A DNA stretch of 64,000 nt from Morinoia aosen (GCA_030386875.1 CM059569.1:49515842-49579841), one strand, 5' to 3'. Counted from the first letter of the stretch, positions 34,660 through 47,037 are shown. Numbers and translations: made by a program. Notes: a model not told the origin generated them from the sequence alone.

Positions 34660-36000
34660 CGTCTTGAAGAAAACTCTACACTTCGCTCGGATGCTGTCAC
34701 TGCAGTGCCAAGGGACAGGGAAGAAAGAGACAGATGATGTATTTTCGTGTATTATGATACAGAGGAGAAGGTGAAGTGGAAGTGTTGCAGCCTTCCAAGC
34801 AGAGCGAAGATGTCAAGTTCTTAGCTTAGAGAAGCATCCGCACTGCATTCTGCAAAGGAGCCTTCTAAGCTCAAAATCGTACGAGTTCTAACACTGATAA
34901 TGTTCAAAACTTGAGTATCAAATGAAACATTTTATCTTTCTGGACGCAAAAAACATCTTCGACGCAAGAATAATGCAATGTTTCTCATGACTCTTTTGTT
35001 TTCCTTGCACTTCATGTTTATTGAAGTAGCATATCTGGATTCGTGACGCTACGTCCAGAGCAAAACATAAAGCTTAATAAGCATAAGAGAAGTTCTACAG
35101 ATTACTTGAACCGCATGAAAGACATGAAAGCGCCTTGAGAAAAGCACAGGCAAGACACTAAAAGCACAACAGCGATTGCAAGTTGTAGAGGATGGTGTGA
35201 GTCGACGCCCAAATTTATAGAAGTTAGATTTCCAGTCCTACTTTCCCGCCTGCTCAAATGATGACTCCTTAATTAACACAATCAAAACCCTTGTAAGTGC
35301 TATTCACAAGGGATTTATTAGTGTCGCATGCTGCCAAATTCATGGTCGTGAAAATATAATACAGTTTGCGTTATACTTGTGTATCATGAACGTAAATTAA
35401 GAATAAATATTTTCTAAGCGTGAAGTATTACAATTTATTAATAGAAGTAAATTTTTATTATTTTACTGGGATCTTGAAACCTACAAAGTGTCACAATTCG
35501 TGATAACATCACTACAGAACTGGTAGATGAAACAGTTATGTGTTATCGATGTTCAAAGCATTGTATGAATGCATTAGGTTAGATAAATAAAACGTAAACC
35601 ACTTTTTTCACGCTGCGAGTAATAAACCTAGTAAAACGAAATTAGTTCCACTAAGCTATCGTCAAAATACATCGTAGAGCGTTCGGTGCAGCATTTTTTT
35701 CTAGCCTCTTATTGTTTCTTTTGATCTTGCGGCACTAAAGTTGACGGCTCAGTCTCACTAGAGCGTTATTAAGTAAGAAGAAACTTCATTTCTCCAAGTC
35801 TCAGTTAAAGAAAATTTCTTGAGCACGATGACAAACAACACTGCAGGATACAATTAAGGATTTGAAAGGATTATTTGCGCAACATAAAACTATGGAAAGA
35901 GCGCTGAAACACAACGCTGCTAACAGGAGTTCGAAAATGAACATTGCAGAATTTGATTTTATTTGTGTGAGATGAATTAAACGATTCCATTCTTGTGAAA
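34660..36000. other. stretch without a supported gene
   Basis: No array, inverted ends or supported exon seen. Confidence 0.45.
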
Positions 36001-36011
36001 CTCTTGCTTCT

Positions 36012-36299
36012 TCAATTTGGACCTCTTTGGCTTATATAGGCACTAAAATTGTCTGGATGAATACCAACACATCTTGATGAAAACTTGGGTAATTCCTGGG
36101 TGGTAGGAATATCGCAGTGACAATTGTCGGAAAATTCCTTAACTTTTGTTCTAAGATTTGAACTATATCCTTGCAGGAATGTTGTTAATGGATGTTTTGC
36201 TTGATACTTTTCCAAACGATAGGCAGAATAGAAGTTACACATTGGTAGAATGTGACTAACATATTTACTGACGGCACAGTACGGTTCATTCATTTTTAG
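36012..36299 (-). CDS. candidate terminal exon, Cys-containing protein
   Basis: An excellent acceptor (GCATCCTGTTTCTCTCAG) opens a 95-codon frame to TGA. The frame is also open upstream to an ATG at 36341. Five cysteines are spread through it (PYC, PMC, DNC, CHC, SRC). G-first bias is absent (about 18%), so length and acceptor are the only support. Confidence 0.3.
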   Translation of the reverse strand, partial: LKMNEPYCAVSKYVSHILPMCNFYSAYRLEKYQAKHPLTTFLQGYSSNLRTKVKEFSDNCHCDIPTTQELPKFSSRCVGIHPDNFSAYISQRGPN

Positions 36300-36379
36300 C
36301 TGAGAGAAACAGGATGCAAACAAACCGTTGAATTTTATCATGGTGGAAATTTTGCAAACGTATTGTCACGTTAGAGCTA

Positions 36380-36909
36380 AGTTTTTCTTTTAAATATCGC
36401 AGCAGAGCGCTGTAGAGACAACTGGGAACTGCACCAGGCGCTGCAAGTGAAAGGTTGAGTTTTTCTTTTAAATATCGCAGCAGAGCGCTGTAGAGACAAC
36501 TGGGAACTGCACCAGGCGCTGCAAGTGAAAGGTTGAGTTTTTCTTTTAAATATCGCAGCAGAGCGCTGTAGAGACAACTGGGAACTGCACCAGGCGCTGC
36601 AAGTGAAAGGTTGAGTTTTTCTTTTAAATATCGCAGCAGAGCGCTGTAGAGACAACTGAGAACTGCACCAGGCGCTGCAAGTGAAAGGTTGAGTTTTTCT
36701 TTTAAATATCGCAGCAGAGCGCTGTAGAGACAACTGGGAACTGTACCAGGCGCTGCAGGTGAAAGGTTGAGTTTTTCTTTTAAATATCGCAGCAGAGCGC
36801 TGTAGAGACAACTGGGAACTGCATCAGGCGCTGCAAGTGAAAGGTTGAGTTTTCCTTTTAAATATCGCTGTAGAGCAACTGAGAACTGCGTCAGGTATTG
36901 CACGTGAGA
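36380..36909. repeat. 78 bp tandem array, six units plus a diverged seventh
   Basis: Units start AGTTTTTCTTTTAAATATCG at 36380, 36458, 36536, 36614, 36692 and 36770; a partial unit follows at 36848. Each has CAGCAGAGCGCTGTAGAGAC. 78 is a multiple of 3, and two minus-strand frames (36286-36960 and 36377-36811) stay open through it. Confidence 0.96.
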
Positions 36910-37799
36910 GCGAGCGAGACGTGTGTGTCTGTGCACTGTCCTGTGTACGAGTACATTCAATTGCCCGCCTAGTCATTGCCAAACAAGAGTCTCAGGGGCT
37001 GTACCCTCACAGCCTGGTTTGAGCGCTGTGCCTCTGATAAATGGTTTCTATCGCATATGCAGCGAAATGTCACGAGAGTCAGAAATTAATACTGCCAAGT
37101 TTTTATTGAATGAACAGGACGCTTCTGAACATTAGTAGTAGCAATATTGCTACACATGTTAGCGTATACAGAGAAAATTTAGGTTCTTTGCTCTTCTGTT
37201 TGTTTAGAAAAATGAAAATAAATACGTTCTTTATGAAGAAATTAAATGTCCAACATATATTTCCAACTTATTGCCCAACATTACATGCAGAGCAAAAAGC
37301 ATGGGGTTATTGACAGAGCTTTTGTGTTTACCTTAAATTGTGCGATGTGGTAACTTTCAGCCAGGACTGTCAACTTATACACACATCACGGAGATAATAT
37401 CATTTAGTTCACAGCCAAATACGATTTTCTGATTCGGATGAAATGCGCAAGCTTCAAAATACATCGTTAACTGCATCATACAGACGTCAAGGGCAGTATA
37501 AGGCAGTATTTTTGATACGAAACACCATAGCATTAATGCCTCTCTTCTATAATCCCAATGGCTACACCATATTCATTCAGAGTTAGCAAATCGTAAACGA
37601 TATTTTTGAATGAAGAAGTATTTTTTTCACAACCAACAGTGCAATTCATAGGATCAATTACTCATTCATGTATCGATTTAAAAAATTCCTTCCACATCCC
37701 GTCTCAAAACATTGCAACAATTATACAAGCCTGTATCGGCTCAGTCGATTTTTTTCATATTCCCAGTCATTGCATTTCCGTCTATCGGGCTGGTCGACT

Positions 37800-38126
37800 T
37801 TAAATTCGGATTTCGTCATCACATTGCCTCAATTTCACTGGACTCTCTATCTCGACTGAAAAGAATCTACACTTAAAAAAAAGATTGACTCCGACCAGCG
37901 TTTTCTGTTGCCCTGCCTGCGTACTTTCCATCGCCTGCAGATGTCCATGAGCTACAAAAGAGCGACGTTCTCGCTGTCCAGTTCGACAAGTTGGACAGCA
38001 GGTAACACGTGCCAGAGCAAAGGCTAACAACTGAAGTGTTTTTCTGTTGTCGCTTTTTGCGCTTCTGAATTTCTCCTCGGCAGTTTCGCGCAAATGGCGG
38101 CGAGTTGGCGCGAGAGCCAACCATTC
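37800..38126 (-). CDS. ORF-dense GC-rich island, two overlapping minus frames
   Basis: One frame (37800-38120) is about 106 codons, with G first in 29% and RHLRETAEEKFRSAKSDNRK followed by a CCPTC cluster. A second begins with an ATG at 38126 (MVGSRANSPPFARN) and ends at 37873-37875. The plus strand also carries an open frame leading to a GCAG|GTAACA donor at 38002. Something may be coded here; the frame is unresolved. Confidence 0.25.
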   Translation of the reverse strand, partial: EWLALAPTRRHLRETAEEKFRSAKSDNRKTLQLLAFALARVTCCPTCRTGQRERRSFVAHGHLQAMESTQAGQQKTLVGVNLFFKCRFFSVEIESPVKLRQCDDEIRI

Positions 38127-38382
38127 TCCACAAAATAATGGGGATGTGTTTTTTTGGGGAGAACAATTGCGTAAATGTCATGGAATTGGACGAGTTCGGG
38201 AAATATTTCGTGAATGACTAAATTTTAGGAGATGATGTGATTTTGAGTGTATCATATTTCTTATGATAAATAACTATGTAGATGTGTTTTTGAACGGATG
38301 TTCTCATAAAACATAGAAATAGTTGTGTAGAGCACAACTTTGTGTATTTCACGATTAAAAAGGAATAATAGTGAGCGTAACT

Positions 38383-38501
38383 CTAGCTGTAGGCATGAAC
38401 TATTGCCGTACTTGATGCCTCTGAGATACTGAAGATCAGAAATAAAATCAAAGACGCGTTTTTCCAAAATACCGCCTGCTGTGTCTCCGGCAGCGCAATA
38501 T
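38383..38501 (-). CDS. terminal exon of a minus-strand gene (pairs with 39624-39782)
   Basis: An outstanding acceptor (TTTCTTTTGTCTTGCAG) at 38502-38503. Joined to the exon at 39624 (one base left over) the frame reads ALPETQQAVFWKN then a hydrophobic stretch (ASLILFLIFSIS) and stops at TAG. Another frame from the same acceptor is open longer (to 38261), so the frame depends on the join being right. Function unknown; possibly membrane-anchored. Confidence 0.4.
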
Positions 38502-39123
38502 CTGCAAGACAAAAGAAACGCGACACCAACCTAGCCAAAAAAGTGGATGAGAGATTTGGGAACTACTGCCTTGTATTTTTCAGATATGATACATTAATTG
38601 TCTCATTTACTGGCAATGAGAACATTATGCACTACCATTGCAGTTTTTTCTGAGGTAGGAAACGAAGTGTAGAAGTAAATTTTAGTAACTATTCTCACTG
38701 TGTGATTTGTGTGTTTCCCTTCGTGCTAACCTGGCAAGTGGTACTTTGTTTGTGTTTTTAAATGAAGTTCATTACCTGCAAGGGAGCATGTCTTGCATAC
38801 CAACATTCCAGTAATAATAAAAACGAAAAGTACCCGTTCATCGGGTAAAGTAAAAGGTCAAATCATGACGCGTATCATACGGGTCTAAGAATTTTATCAC
38901 ATACTGAAGTACATATATTAGCAACATCCAAACACCCTTAGAAAAAAAATACTTCATTGATGTTTTTCTATAAAATAACTATCGTCATAAATACGTTGAC
39001 AATCATGATTTGCAAGAGAAAGAAAGAAGACAAATACAACATAAAAGGCTTCAAACCACTTCTAGAACAAAACCATTTATTTCGCAGAAATTGAGCTTTT
39101 TCCCCTACTCGCACCGCTCCCAG

Positions 39124-39276
39124 GAGCTGTAACTTGGAAGCTTTATTTTGCCCTTGTGTCTTGACAAAAACCAGTCACCTGGAGAAAGTGAAGATTTGTG
39201 TAACTCAGTGTATATTCTCCACAAATGAAATGTTCGTAAAATCGCTCATGGACGATGTACAACAGCAGTCATTCAG
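39124..39276 (+). CDS. candidate internal exon with strong splice sites
   Basis: A long pyrimidine tract (TTTTTCCCCTACTCGCACCG) ends CTCCCAG at 39123, and the donor is TTCAG|GTACGA. The 153 nt between hold one open frame (phase 2-2) including SLMDDVQQQSF. Purine first about 60%. It lies inside the intron proposed for the minus-strand gene, so either genes are nested or one call is wrong. Confidence 0.35.
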
Positions 39277-39623
39277 GTACGAGAAAACAGAACCGTCTCG
39301 TTCTACTTTAACGAACACTACACTTTTACTCTTAAATACGACTTTTGCTTACCACATTGGAGCAAAATATTCAGGTACATTTCCTCCCAATGCGCTTCTG
39401 GAAATACTGTAGTTCCAAAACACGACTTCTAACAGGCGGATTAACCAGACTAACATGGAACACCATTCTTGCAAGGCTTCAGATTTGAATACGTACCCCA
39501 AGTTTATATAATTGAATTATAAAGATGGCCGAGCGAGATAAAAGCAGTCACGATGGTCCTCTGAGAGATCTATGTAATATTGGAATAAAGCATTATTTGC
39601 TATCCAATGGAGCATTAACTTAC

Positions 39624-39782
39624 GGTGGACGCATAAAGGGGATCTAGGGTCATCTTTGAACATCGTAATGAGCGCTTCCGCCGTGCCCCTCATTTCTGAT
39701 CTCCGAAGCTCCTCCGGAGCGTCTTTAGATGAAGAGTTTTTCATTCCATAAGGCGGCACCCAATCTAATAAATGCATGGCTT
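39624..39782 (-). CDS. internal exon, unknown protein
   Basis: Acceptor AATTATTTAACAG and a perfect GTAAGT donor enclose 159 nt (class 1-1). The single sensible frame has G first in 33% of codons and includes PPYGMKNSSSKDAPEELRRS. Joins in phase to 38501 across a 1.12 kb GTAAGT...TTGCAG intron. Not recognised. Confidence 0.47.
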
Positions 39783-40064
39783 CTGTTAAATAATTTGAAG
39801 GAGATTACGTATTCAAATTAGTGTGTGTGAAAAAAAAATCATGGAATAATATTTTTTAGTTTTTTAAAATGATTTGCGTGAAAATGCGGAACATGATTCG
39901 TCACTTATAGGACATTTGGTTTCAACTCAAATTTTAATTTCATCGTCTAATGTGAAATATATTTAGCCTGCACGCATGGAGTGATTTAATTGTCACTTAC
40001 TATCATTATTTTTCACATAAAAGTAGGAAGGCAGCATAGTTTCAAATACTTAACACAGCGAGCT

Positions 40065-40310
40065 CGAACGAAATGCATCAAAAGTTATTCCGTATCAGTA
40101 AAAATTTACAGTAGGTAAATAAATCATTCTAATCTAGAATTTTGTAATGCATTTTAACCAATATCTTGAAATCGCTGAAATTCTGTTCGAACGAAATGCA
40201 TCAACAGATATCATCGCAGGAACAATTTACTTTAGGTAAATAAATACATTCTAATCGAGAATTTTGTAATGCATTTTTACCGAGATATTGTAATCGCCGA
40301 AATTCTGTAT
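40065..40310. repeat. 123 bp tandem duplication, diverged
   Basis: Two units starting CGAACGAAATGCATCAA at 40065 and 40188, each ending in GAAATTCTGT. Confidence 0.85.
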
Positions 40311-40491
40311 CCAAGATTCCATTCAATACTCTTTCTTCAGAGCGCTCAATTTACTCTCGAGGCCGAAGTGATTGAACTGCGTGCTCTACGGACAAGAATT
40401 TAAACCACCGAAATGTTTAATACTGAGGAAGAATTGCTTCAGAATATTGAGCTGATAAGACACTAATTCATAAACGTAAGGCAGCTTTAAA

Positions 40492-40673
40492 GCGGCCCAT
40501 CGACGATCAATTTAATTGTCAATATCATTGACTCAATATATTGCTGAAATTTTTTTTACCCACTAAGTCAATTATTTGACGGTCGTCAACCAAGCTCACA
40601 GACGATCAATTAAATTGTCAATATTCATTATTGTCAATTATATTGACAACAAAATTGATCGTCTATGGGCAGC
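40492..40673. mobile_element. short inverted-repeat element, about 182 bp
   Basis: Ends GCGGCCCATCGACGATCAAT and, read inward from the right, GCTGCCCATAGACGATCAAT, pairing over about 34 bp. A third, internal copy of GACGATCAATTAAATTGTCA lies at about 40603. TAA flanks both sides close to the ends, which would suit a 3-bp duplication, but the boundary is uncertain, so the superfamily is not assigned. Confidence 0.7.
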
Positions 40674-41416
40674 GTAAGAGAAGCACAAGCGTATCACCAG
40701 GGTTGAATTTAAATGAAATTAGCACGCATCAAAAACTACCGAACAGATTCAGTTCTATACTACAGGTATAAATAAATAAATGAACTGCGCATATGATGCA
40801 AGTATATACACCAACTACCACTTTGATCTATCTTACTATGTACATATATACTTAAAATTTTGATAAAATATTTCCAGTTTGCTTGATTACTTAAAATATT
40901 GGTTGCTTGTCACCGTCCGCGCTCTGCTTCAGTAATGGCATAGGGCAAAGTTGAACGCCCAGCTATCTGTTATAAAAAAGGAAAATTTAACTTCTGGTTT
41001 CTGTTATAGGTAATTCAGCGTGTTCACTATTACTCGAGGTAAAAATTGACGTTCATTTCTTAACATGGATAATGTTTGAAAAATCATAATTTAAAATTCA
41101 AATCATTTATTGTTTCGTGAAACAACGCAGTTGATCACTAACCGATATATACACATCGAAACAAATAAAATTAATTAAAATATGTAATAGTTATAATTGT
41201 CATCCTTTTCAGTTGACCCCCATTTCCTCCCAAAAGGTGTCTACATATACATATGTGCATTACACATCTACAGTGTCATGTGAACGTATGAACTGAACTG
41301 ATCTCACACATGGATGTTGGGACGATAATTTTTGCCATTCATTGAACTTCAGCTGAACAATAAATTGAAACTAGCGGATTTTATTTCAACTATTTAACTC
41401 CCTTTTCCAAATTCGA

Positions 41417-41455
41417 GTCTGAAATACGAGTGTTCATCGGATGATCAAGAAGTAT
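41417..41455. repeat. 39 bp dispersed repeat, copy A
   Basis: Identical to 45351-45389 except for one base (around TTCATCGGATGATCAAGAAG). The second copy sits 9 bp upstream of the 283 bp duplication. Confidence 0.85.
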
Positions 41456-41673
41456 CATACAAAAAATATTTTGAAAAACATTGAAAAGAAGGAAAAAAAG
41501 TTTATGTCATAAAACAAAATGAATGACTGAAGCATAGATATGCAGAAACAAGTCCTTTAAGATTGCCAATATTTCCAGATTACTTGGCATTCAGATTTAC
41601 GTGCAACGTGAACGATTTGGGTTTCATGTGCAGATCATGTTCATTTTCGTAGGTAGACGACAATATGCTATGA

Positions 41674-42621
41674 AAATTATACCTGACATTAAGTAACACC
41701 CAAACTTTTCAAGATGGAAACTGAATAAAAAGTACAACCTAGAATAAAATTATACCTGACATTAAGTAACACTCACACTTTTCAAGATGGAAACTGAATA
41801 AAAAGTACAACCTAGAATAAAATTATACCTGACATTAAGTAACACTCACACTTTTCAAGATGGAAACTGAATAAAAAGTACAACCTAGAATAAAATTATA
41901 CCTGACATTAAGTAACACTCACACTTTTCAAGATGGAAACTGAATAAAAAGTACAACCTAGAATAAAATTATACCTGACATTAAGTAACACCCACACTTT
42001 TCAAGATGGAAACTGAATAAAAAGTACAACCTAGAATAAAATTATACCTGACATTAAGTAACACTCACACTTTTCAAGATGGAAACTGAATAAAAAGTAC
42101 AACCTAGAATAAAATTATACCTGACATTAAGTAACACTCACACTTTTCAAGATGGAAACTGAATAAAAAGTACAACCTAGAATAAAATTATACCTGACAT
42201 TAAGTAACACTCACACTTTTCAAGATGGAAACTGAATAAAAAGTACAACCTAGAATAAAATTATACCTGACATTAAGTAACACTCACACTTTTCAAGATG
42301 GAAACTGAATAAAATGTACAACCTAGAATAAAATTATACCTGACATTAAGTAACACTCACACTTTTCAAGATGGAAACTGAATAAAAAGTACAACCTAGA
42401 ATAAAATTATACCTGACATTAAGTAACACTCACACTTTTCAAGATGGAAACTGAATAAAAAGTACAACCTAGAATAAAATTATACCTGACATTAAGTAAC
42501 ACTCACACTTTTCAAGATGGAAACTGAATAAAAAGTACAACCTAGAATGAAATTATACCTGACATTAAGTAACACTCACACTTTTCAAGATGGAAACTGA
42601 ATAAAAAGTACAACCTAGAAT
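41674..42621. repeat. 73 bp satellite-like array, 13 copies
   Basis: Thirteen almost identical units (AAAATTATACCTGACATTAA...AGTACAACCTAGAAT) with only a handful of substitutions in total (CACCC versus CACTC, one AAAATG, one AGAATG). Each unit includes GAATAAAA. The uniformity implies recent expansion or homogenisation. Confidence 0.97.
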
Positions 42622-43360
42622 ACACTGAAAGCATCTTGTGCTAGACGAACATAAAGATGATTTGTACGTTGATTTTTATCTGCTCCTAAGGATACAATGA
42701 AGTTACATTCTTAGCTTGAATAATAAGAATTTCTTAGCTGATAATCCGATTCATTAAAATTGTTAATTTAAAGTTTGCGGTATCAAAGTATCCATTTATT
42801 TTCCCTCTTTCCTGAATTAAAGTTTGTGCCTCTTCATTTACCCACAAGTTGGACAAATATGTCGAAAGAAAGGTTCATTTTGATGTATTTGTTAAGGAAA
42901 AATTATTCCTTTTGACCACATCACGATGATGTGCCCAGTCCAATACAACCTCAGACTCTAACGCAATTGGATTGTGAGTTAGAATTTTCGATCATTTCTG
43001 ACTAGTTCGTACTTATTATACCTCACATGCAAGGGAAGGAACGTTTTCGTATTGCTGGTCAAACTACAAACAAATATCACGTTTATTTTGTTTCTTACCA
43101 TGCGTTGAGTAAGATGAATAAGAGAATCTGTGTAATATCTTTCAACACCATTTTTTTGCTCTGTTTTGCGTTAAGCTTTGAGTGAAATTCAAAAGTGTTT
43201 GTTTAATTCCTGCTAAAAAATTCATTAATATGGCATATGAATTATTCAAATTGTGGTGAGGATACAAGCCTGCGAATATTGATTGGCCGCTGTCGTTACC
43301 AACATCTCTGCTAAAATAGCCTCTCTTAGCTTCTCAACACAAAATTTGAGGTCTTTTCAG

Positions 43361-43545
43361 AGGTGGAGATAATTTTCTTACTGGCTCTAAACGAAAATTT
43401 AATAAAAATGGTTGGCACAATCGTGCCATCGATGAAATTCAGCTTAAAATTGATCGCATTTTTTTATGATCTGGACAATGTCTCATCAAAGAATATACTG
43501 ATATCTAAAGAGTTGACAGATGAAAAGATCTTTCCCGTTTACTAA
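43361..43545 (+). CDS. candidate terminal exon
   Basis: A good acceptor (TTGAGGTCTTTTCAG) opens a 60-codon frame to TAA with MVGTIVPSMKFSLKLIAFFY. Purine first 63%, G first 25%. No domain recognised. Confidence 0.3.
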
Positions 43546-45350
43546 AAAATGGGCTGAGGGTAACAAACAATTCTTCAATTCCTGACAAAGAATGATTCAA
43601 CTTTGTTACCCATTCAACCGCTCCGTTGCTCAGTTAAATATTTCCAAAGAAATATTTTAGAGTTGATCTGCAACATGGGCTTTTGCGCAGCTGCCGATTA
43701 AAATCTCTTCCTAGAAAATTCTTTTCATTTCGGAAAAAATAAATGTCTTCTTATTCGTTGGACTCGGAGGCAGGCATTGCGAAAAAAATCTACTGCAACA
43801 TGGGTGAAAGTTTTTAGCGCCACGCTAAGTAGGCTTGACACAAGCGAACAGAAATCGAAAAAAGAACATCTCTGTACAAATTTTCAAGTTATTTTCAGTG
43901 ATGAAATAAATGTGAGCTCAGTAATCCCGAAAAACTTGAAAAACTGTTTGGTCATGTTCAAAGCAGCCATTCATAGAATCTTGAATCTTTTCAGTAAAGA
44001 AAAGCAAAAAATACTGAATAAAATATTGGTAACAATACTATCTATGTCACCTCCAGTGATCCTACAAAAAACTTAGCCATTTCGAATGCAACCATTTCTC
44101 CTACAGAACTCACACTAATTTGATAGCTTGTATAGGAGTGCGTTTTTCTACTTTTTACAGATAATTCAGATGACACAAGGTCTCATGCACGTTAACCGAT
44201 TTTAACCATCATCTAACTCCCAATATACGAGACACGCAAAAAATTTGGGCAATAAGACATACTTTTACGCTTTAAAAACATCGACGAACTTCCGAATACT
44301 TTCGACGAAAACATCGACGTTTAAAAGTCAATTAAACATTTTTTTGGGAATTTCCGTACAGGCCAAAATGCGTGCTACACTGAGGAGCAGAACTAACTCC
44401 TTTGTTAGCGAAAGTTTAATTACCTTTTTACTGCTTGGATAGATGACTGGGCTAGATTGACTCTTCCTGATAGTGAATTTGATTACATCTCCTTTTCCTT
44501 CGAATACTCGGATGTAGCTGTCAGATTGTGAGTATAATTTTCGCTACACAAATGTATAAATCTGTTTTAAATAGTGAACAAGATAATTGCTTTGAGTAAA
44601 ATACCTTCTAACGCAAGATTCAATTATAATACACTCTAGTTTTTTATCAGGGTGTTTTTGTTGGAAAATGGGCAAAGACCCTTTAAAATTGCACTCTTTC
44701 GGTTTTAAAATTTTACCTTTGAAATAAAAATTTTTTTGTAGTGGATTCCAGGCAGAGGTGCTGTGTTTCCAATTAAAAGAGAAGCATTTTCCGTCGCCGA
44801 AGCTCCGATGCAAGCAGAGTGAAGAAAAAGCAGCCGCTATCGCAGTTAATAATTGTTTGCCATCTTTTTCGGCGTAACTAAAAAGTGCTCAAGTTCGTAA
44901 ATGAAAGTTCTGCTACTATAAAAATTGTCTTGCAAGCCCCCAGCTTTGGACTCAAATACTGCCGAGCTTCTGAACAGATGTTAGGGTAAACAACCACACA
45001 AACATCACCTCATTTTTACGCCCAATCTTGTTTTCGTTGTCTTTGGAGTGGCCTGCGGAGCCTTGCTAACGAGGGATGTGTCCGCGTAATGAAGAAGTTC
45101 AGCGATAAATGAGTGCCGTGTGTGTCAACGGGAAAAGTTCTTTAGGTTCCCTAAATCGAATTTTGTTATCTATTGTTTGTAACATCTTCTTTGTAACATC
45201 ACTCGAATGGGACTTTTCTGGAATTTATTTTTTTCATCACGAAAAGGAATTCCCGATCATTTCTCATCGGATATAGTTATTTTCTACCTTTTTAATAAAA
45301 AAATGGAAGGTGTTACCGCACTCATATTGTCCTACTGGAATAGTTGGGAA

Positions 45351-45680
45351 GTCTGAAATACGAGAGTTCATCGGATGATCAAGAAGTATTATCATCACCT
45401 CTTTGTACTGTATACAGAGATAGACGGCTTACACATCTCTTCCCGAGGAGGTAGTGACTTGTAACCAATATAAAATGAACTTTATGTGTTTCTGTGCCGA
45501 GAATGATTTCAGTAGCTTTACAGAAACAATTAGTTATTGAACAATATTTGAATTTATGCCGGGAAGGAATCAATGAAAAATTATTGCAGTGTGAACAAAA
45601 GCCGGGCTTGTGTTACTTTCAGCCTTGGCGAAGCAAGCAACTCGACACTGCAGCATCAGCTTCCTGGCATTGGGGAGGAT
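45351..45680. repeat. 39 bp repeat copy B plus 283 bp duplication, copy 1
   Basis: 45351-45389 is the second copy of the 39 bp repeat. 45398-45680 is duplicated at 48408-48690 in the same orientation with about 8 mismatches in 283 bp and no indels. The frames in the two copies differ by amino-acid changes at most of the mismatches, so no constraint on a protein is evident. Confidence 0.93.
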
Positions 45681-45989
45681 CAGAAGCACTTGTTGGGAAA
45701 CTTTTGTTGGGGATTTATCCTCGAGTAGTAGATAATTAAAATCTTTTATGGTCTTTGTTTTTTAAATTATTTTGTTGGTGTCACCGTCATTCGTTTGATA
45801 GCCAACACTTTGCTCATTGCTGCAATGCTATCTCCTTCTCGAAACACCTGTACGTATATTCTTCAGATGTTCCAGAGCTTAATCTGTTCTATTCTCACTT
45901 TTTTATTGATTTCTCATATTTATACGTACATACCTGGATGAAATCTATGCCATATTTTGTTAATAATATTTGACATTATTTTCTTTTAG

Positions 45990-46235
45990 ACTCTGAAAAT
46001 ACAAATAGTTACTACGTCGGAAAGTTTAGAAGGATTTCCTGTAGTAGCATTTAAAATGAAAGGTTTTGACGTATTTCGGCATTCGTCCGCCGTTCCCAAC
46101 AATCAAGGTCGCATTTGTAGTTGTGTAGGTGTTGTCGCCGTGGCTGCTTGCATCTGGATGAGCTCCTTCGCTACATGGCTAAGAAAGAAGTACCGGAAAG
46201 TACCGGACGCCGGTACTTTCAGGAAGTACAGTTGA
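45990..46235 (+). CDS. candidate terminal exon of a membrane protein
   Basis: An excellent acceptor (ATTATTTTCTTTTAG) opens an 81-codon frame to TGA with G first in about 31%. An internal ATG at 46056 could also start a 59-aa small ORF. A hydrophobic run (ICSCVGVVAVAACIWMSS) is followed by basic residues (RKKYRK), the pattern of a single-pass segment with a cytosolic tail. A GC-rich hairpin lies in its last part. Confidence 0.42.
   Translation, partial: TLKIQIVTTSESLEGFPVVAFKMKGFDVFRHSSAVPNNQGRICSCVGVVAVAACIWMSSFATWLRKKYRKVPDAGTFRKYS
46196..46220. other. perfect 11 bp hairpin
   Basis: GAAAGTACCGG, loop ACG, then its exact complement. A third AGTAC copy flanks each side. It lies within the open frame 45990-46235. 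Confidence 0.85.
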
Positions 46236-47037
46236 AGTTATAAAATGCTTGAGGATTCGGTGGCAACCGGGGTTTTGATTGTTGATCGAATACTGTTCTG
46301 CTTGATAAATACTGCTTCAACAATTTCCGGTTTGTAGTACATTTGTTCTCGACGTAGTATTTTTGTAATGTTTACTAGTTATTTGCGAGTTCAAATGCTG
46401 TTATTTTCATCCTTAGCTAGATTTTTGGGGCATCCCGATCTCAGATGCATGGTTAGTCGCCTGGAAAGGGTGGTGGTTGCAATGCCGATTTACGAGTGGT
46501 TATGAAGATCACAGTCCTCGTGATAACATTTATACTCATACACAACATTAGTTTGTTTTTAAAGTTTGAAACTTGGTGCTTTGGTTGTTTTTTTAACTTA
46601 AATTGAAGATAATATGGGTTTTGTAATAGATTATGAGTCACAGGCATTCGTTATCGGTGATGCTTTCCGTGTTATTTTTTTTGGTTGGCCTACGTGTGCT
46701 TTCATCAGTGTTATTCGCAGATTAATATAGATCTTGGTTTTATTTTGTAATTTTATGGGAGAATAATTTTATTTGATTCATTCGAGAGCTGCAGTTCATG
46801 TTTTGTGGATAGTTTTCTGTTTGTCGAATTAGGGGCTGGATTAGGCGTTGCTGATGAATGCTTAGTTTAGTTTTGCAGAACTTTCGTGAAACAGCTGCAA
46901 GAAAAATTATTTTTTACGTCCGATGGATTACATTTTTCCTTATGCTGTCTTTATACCGTTAAAGAGTTTCTTAAGGCGTACAAAATATTTTCTTCTACCG
47001 AATTTGCTGACAGTGAAAGGTAAATACTGAGATGGAA

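Noticed and set aside
36286-36960. 224-codon minus-strand ORF over the 78 bp array
   Set aside because: A second minus frame is open over the same array and no unique flanking coding sequence in that frame is convincing.
43777-44076. 99-codon A-rich ORF
   Set aside because: Purine-rich, but G first only 18%, and two other frames in the same place are also open. Probably composition-driven.
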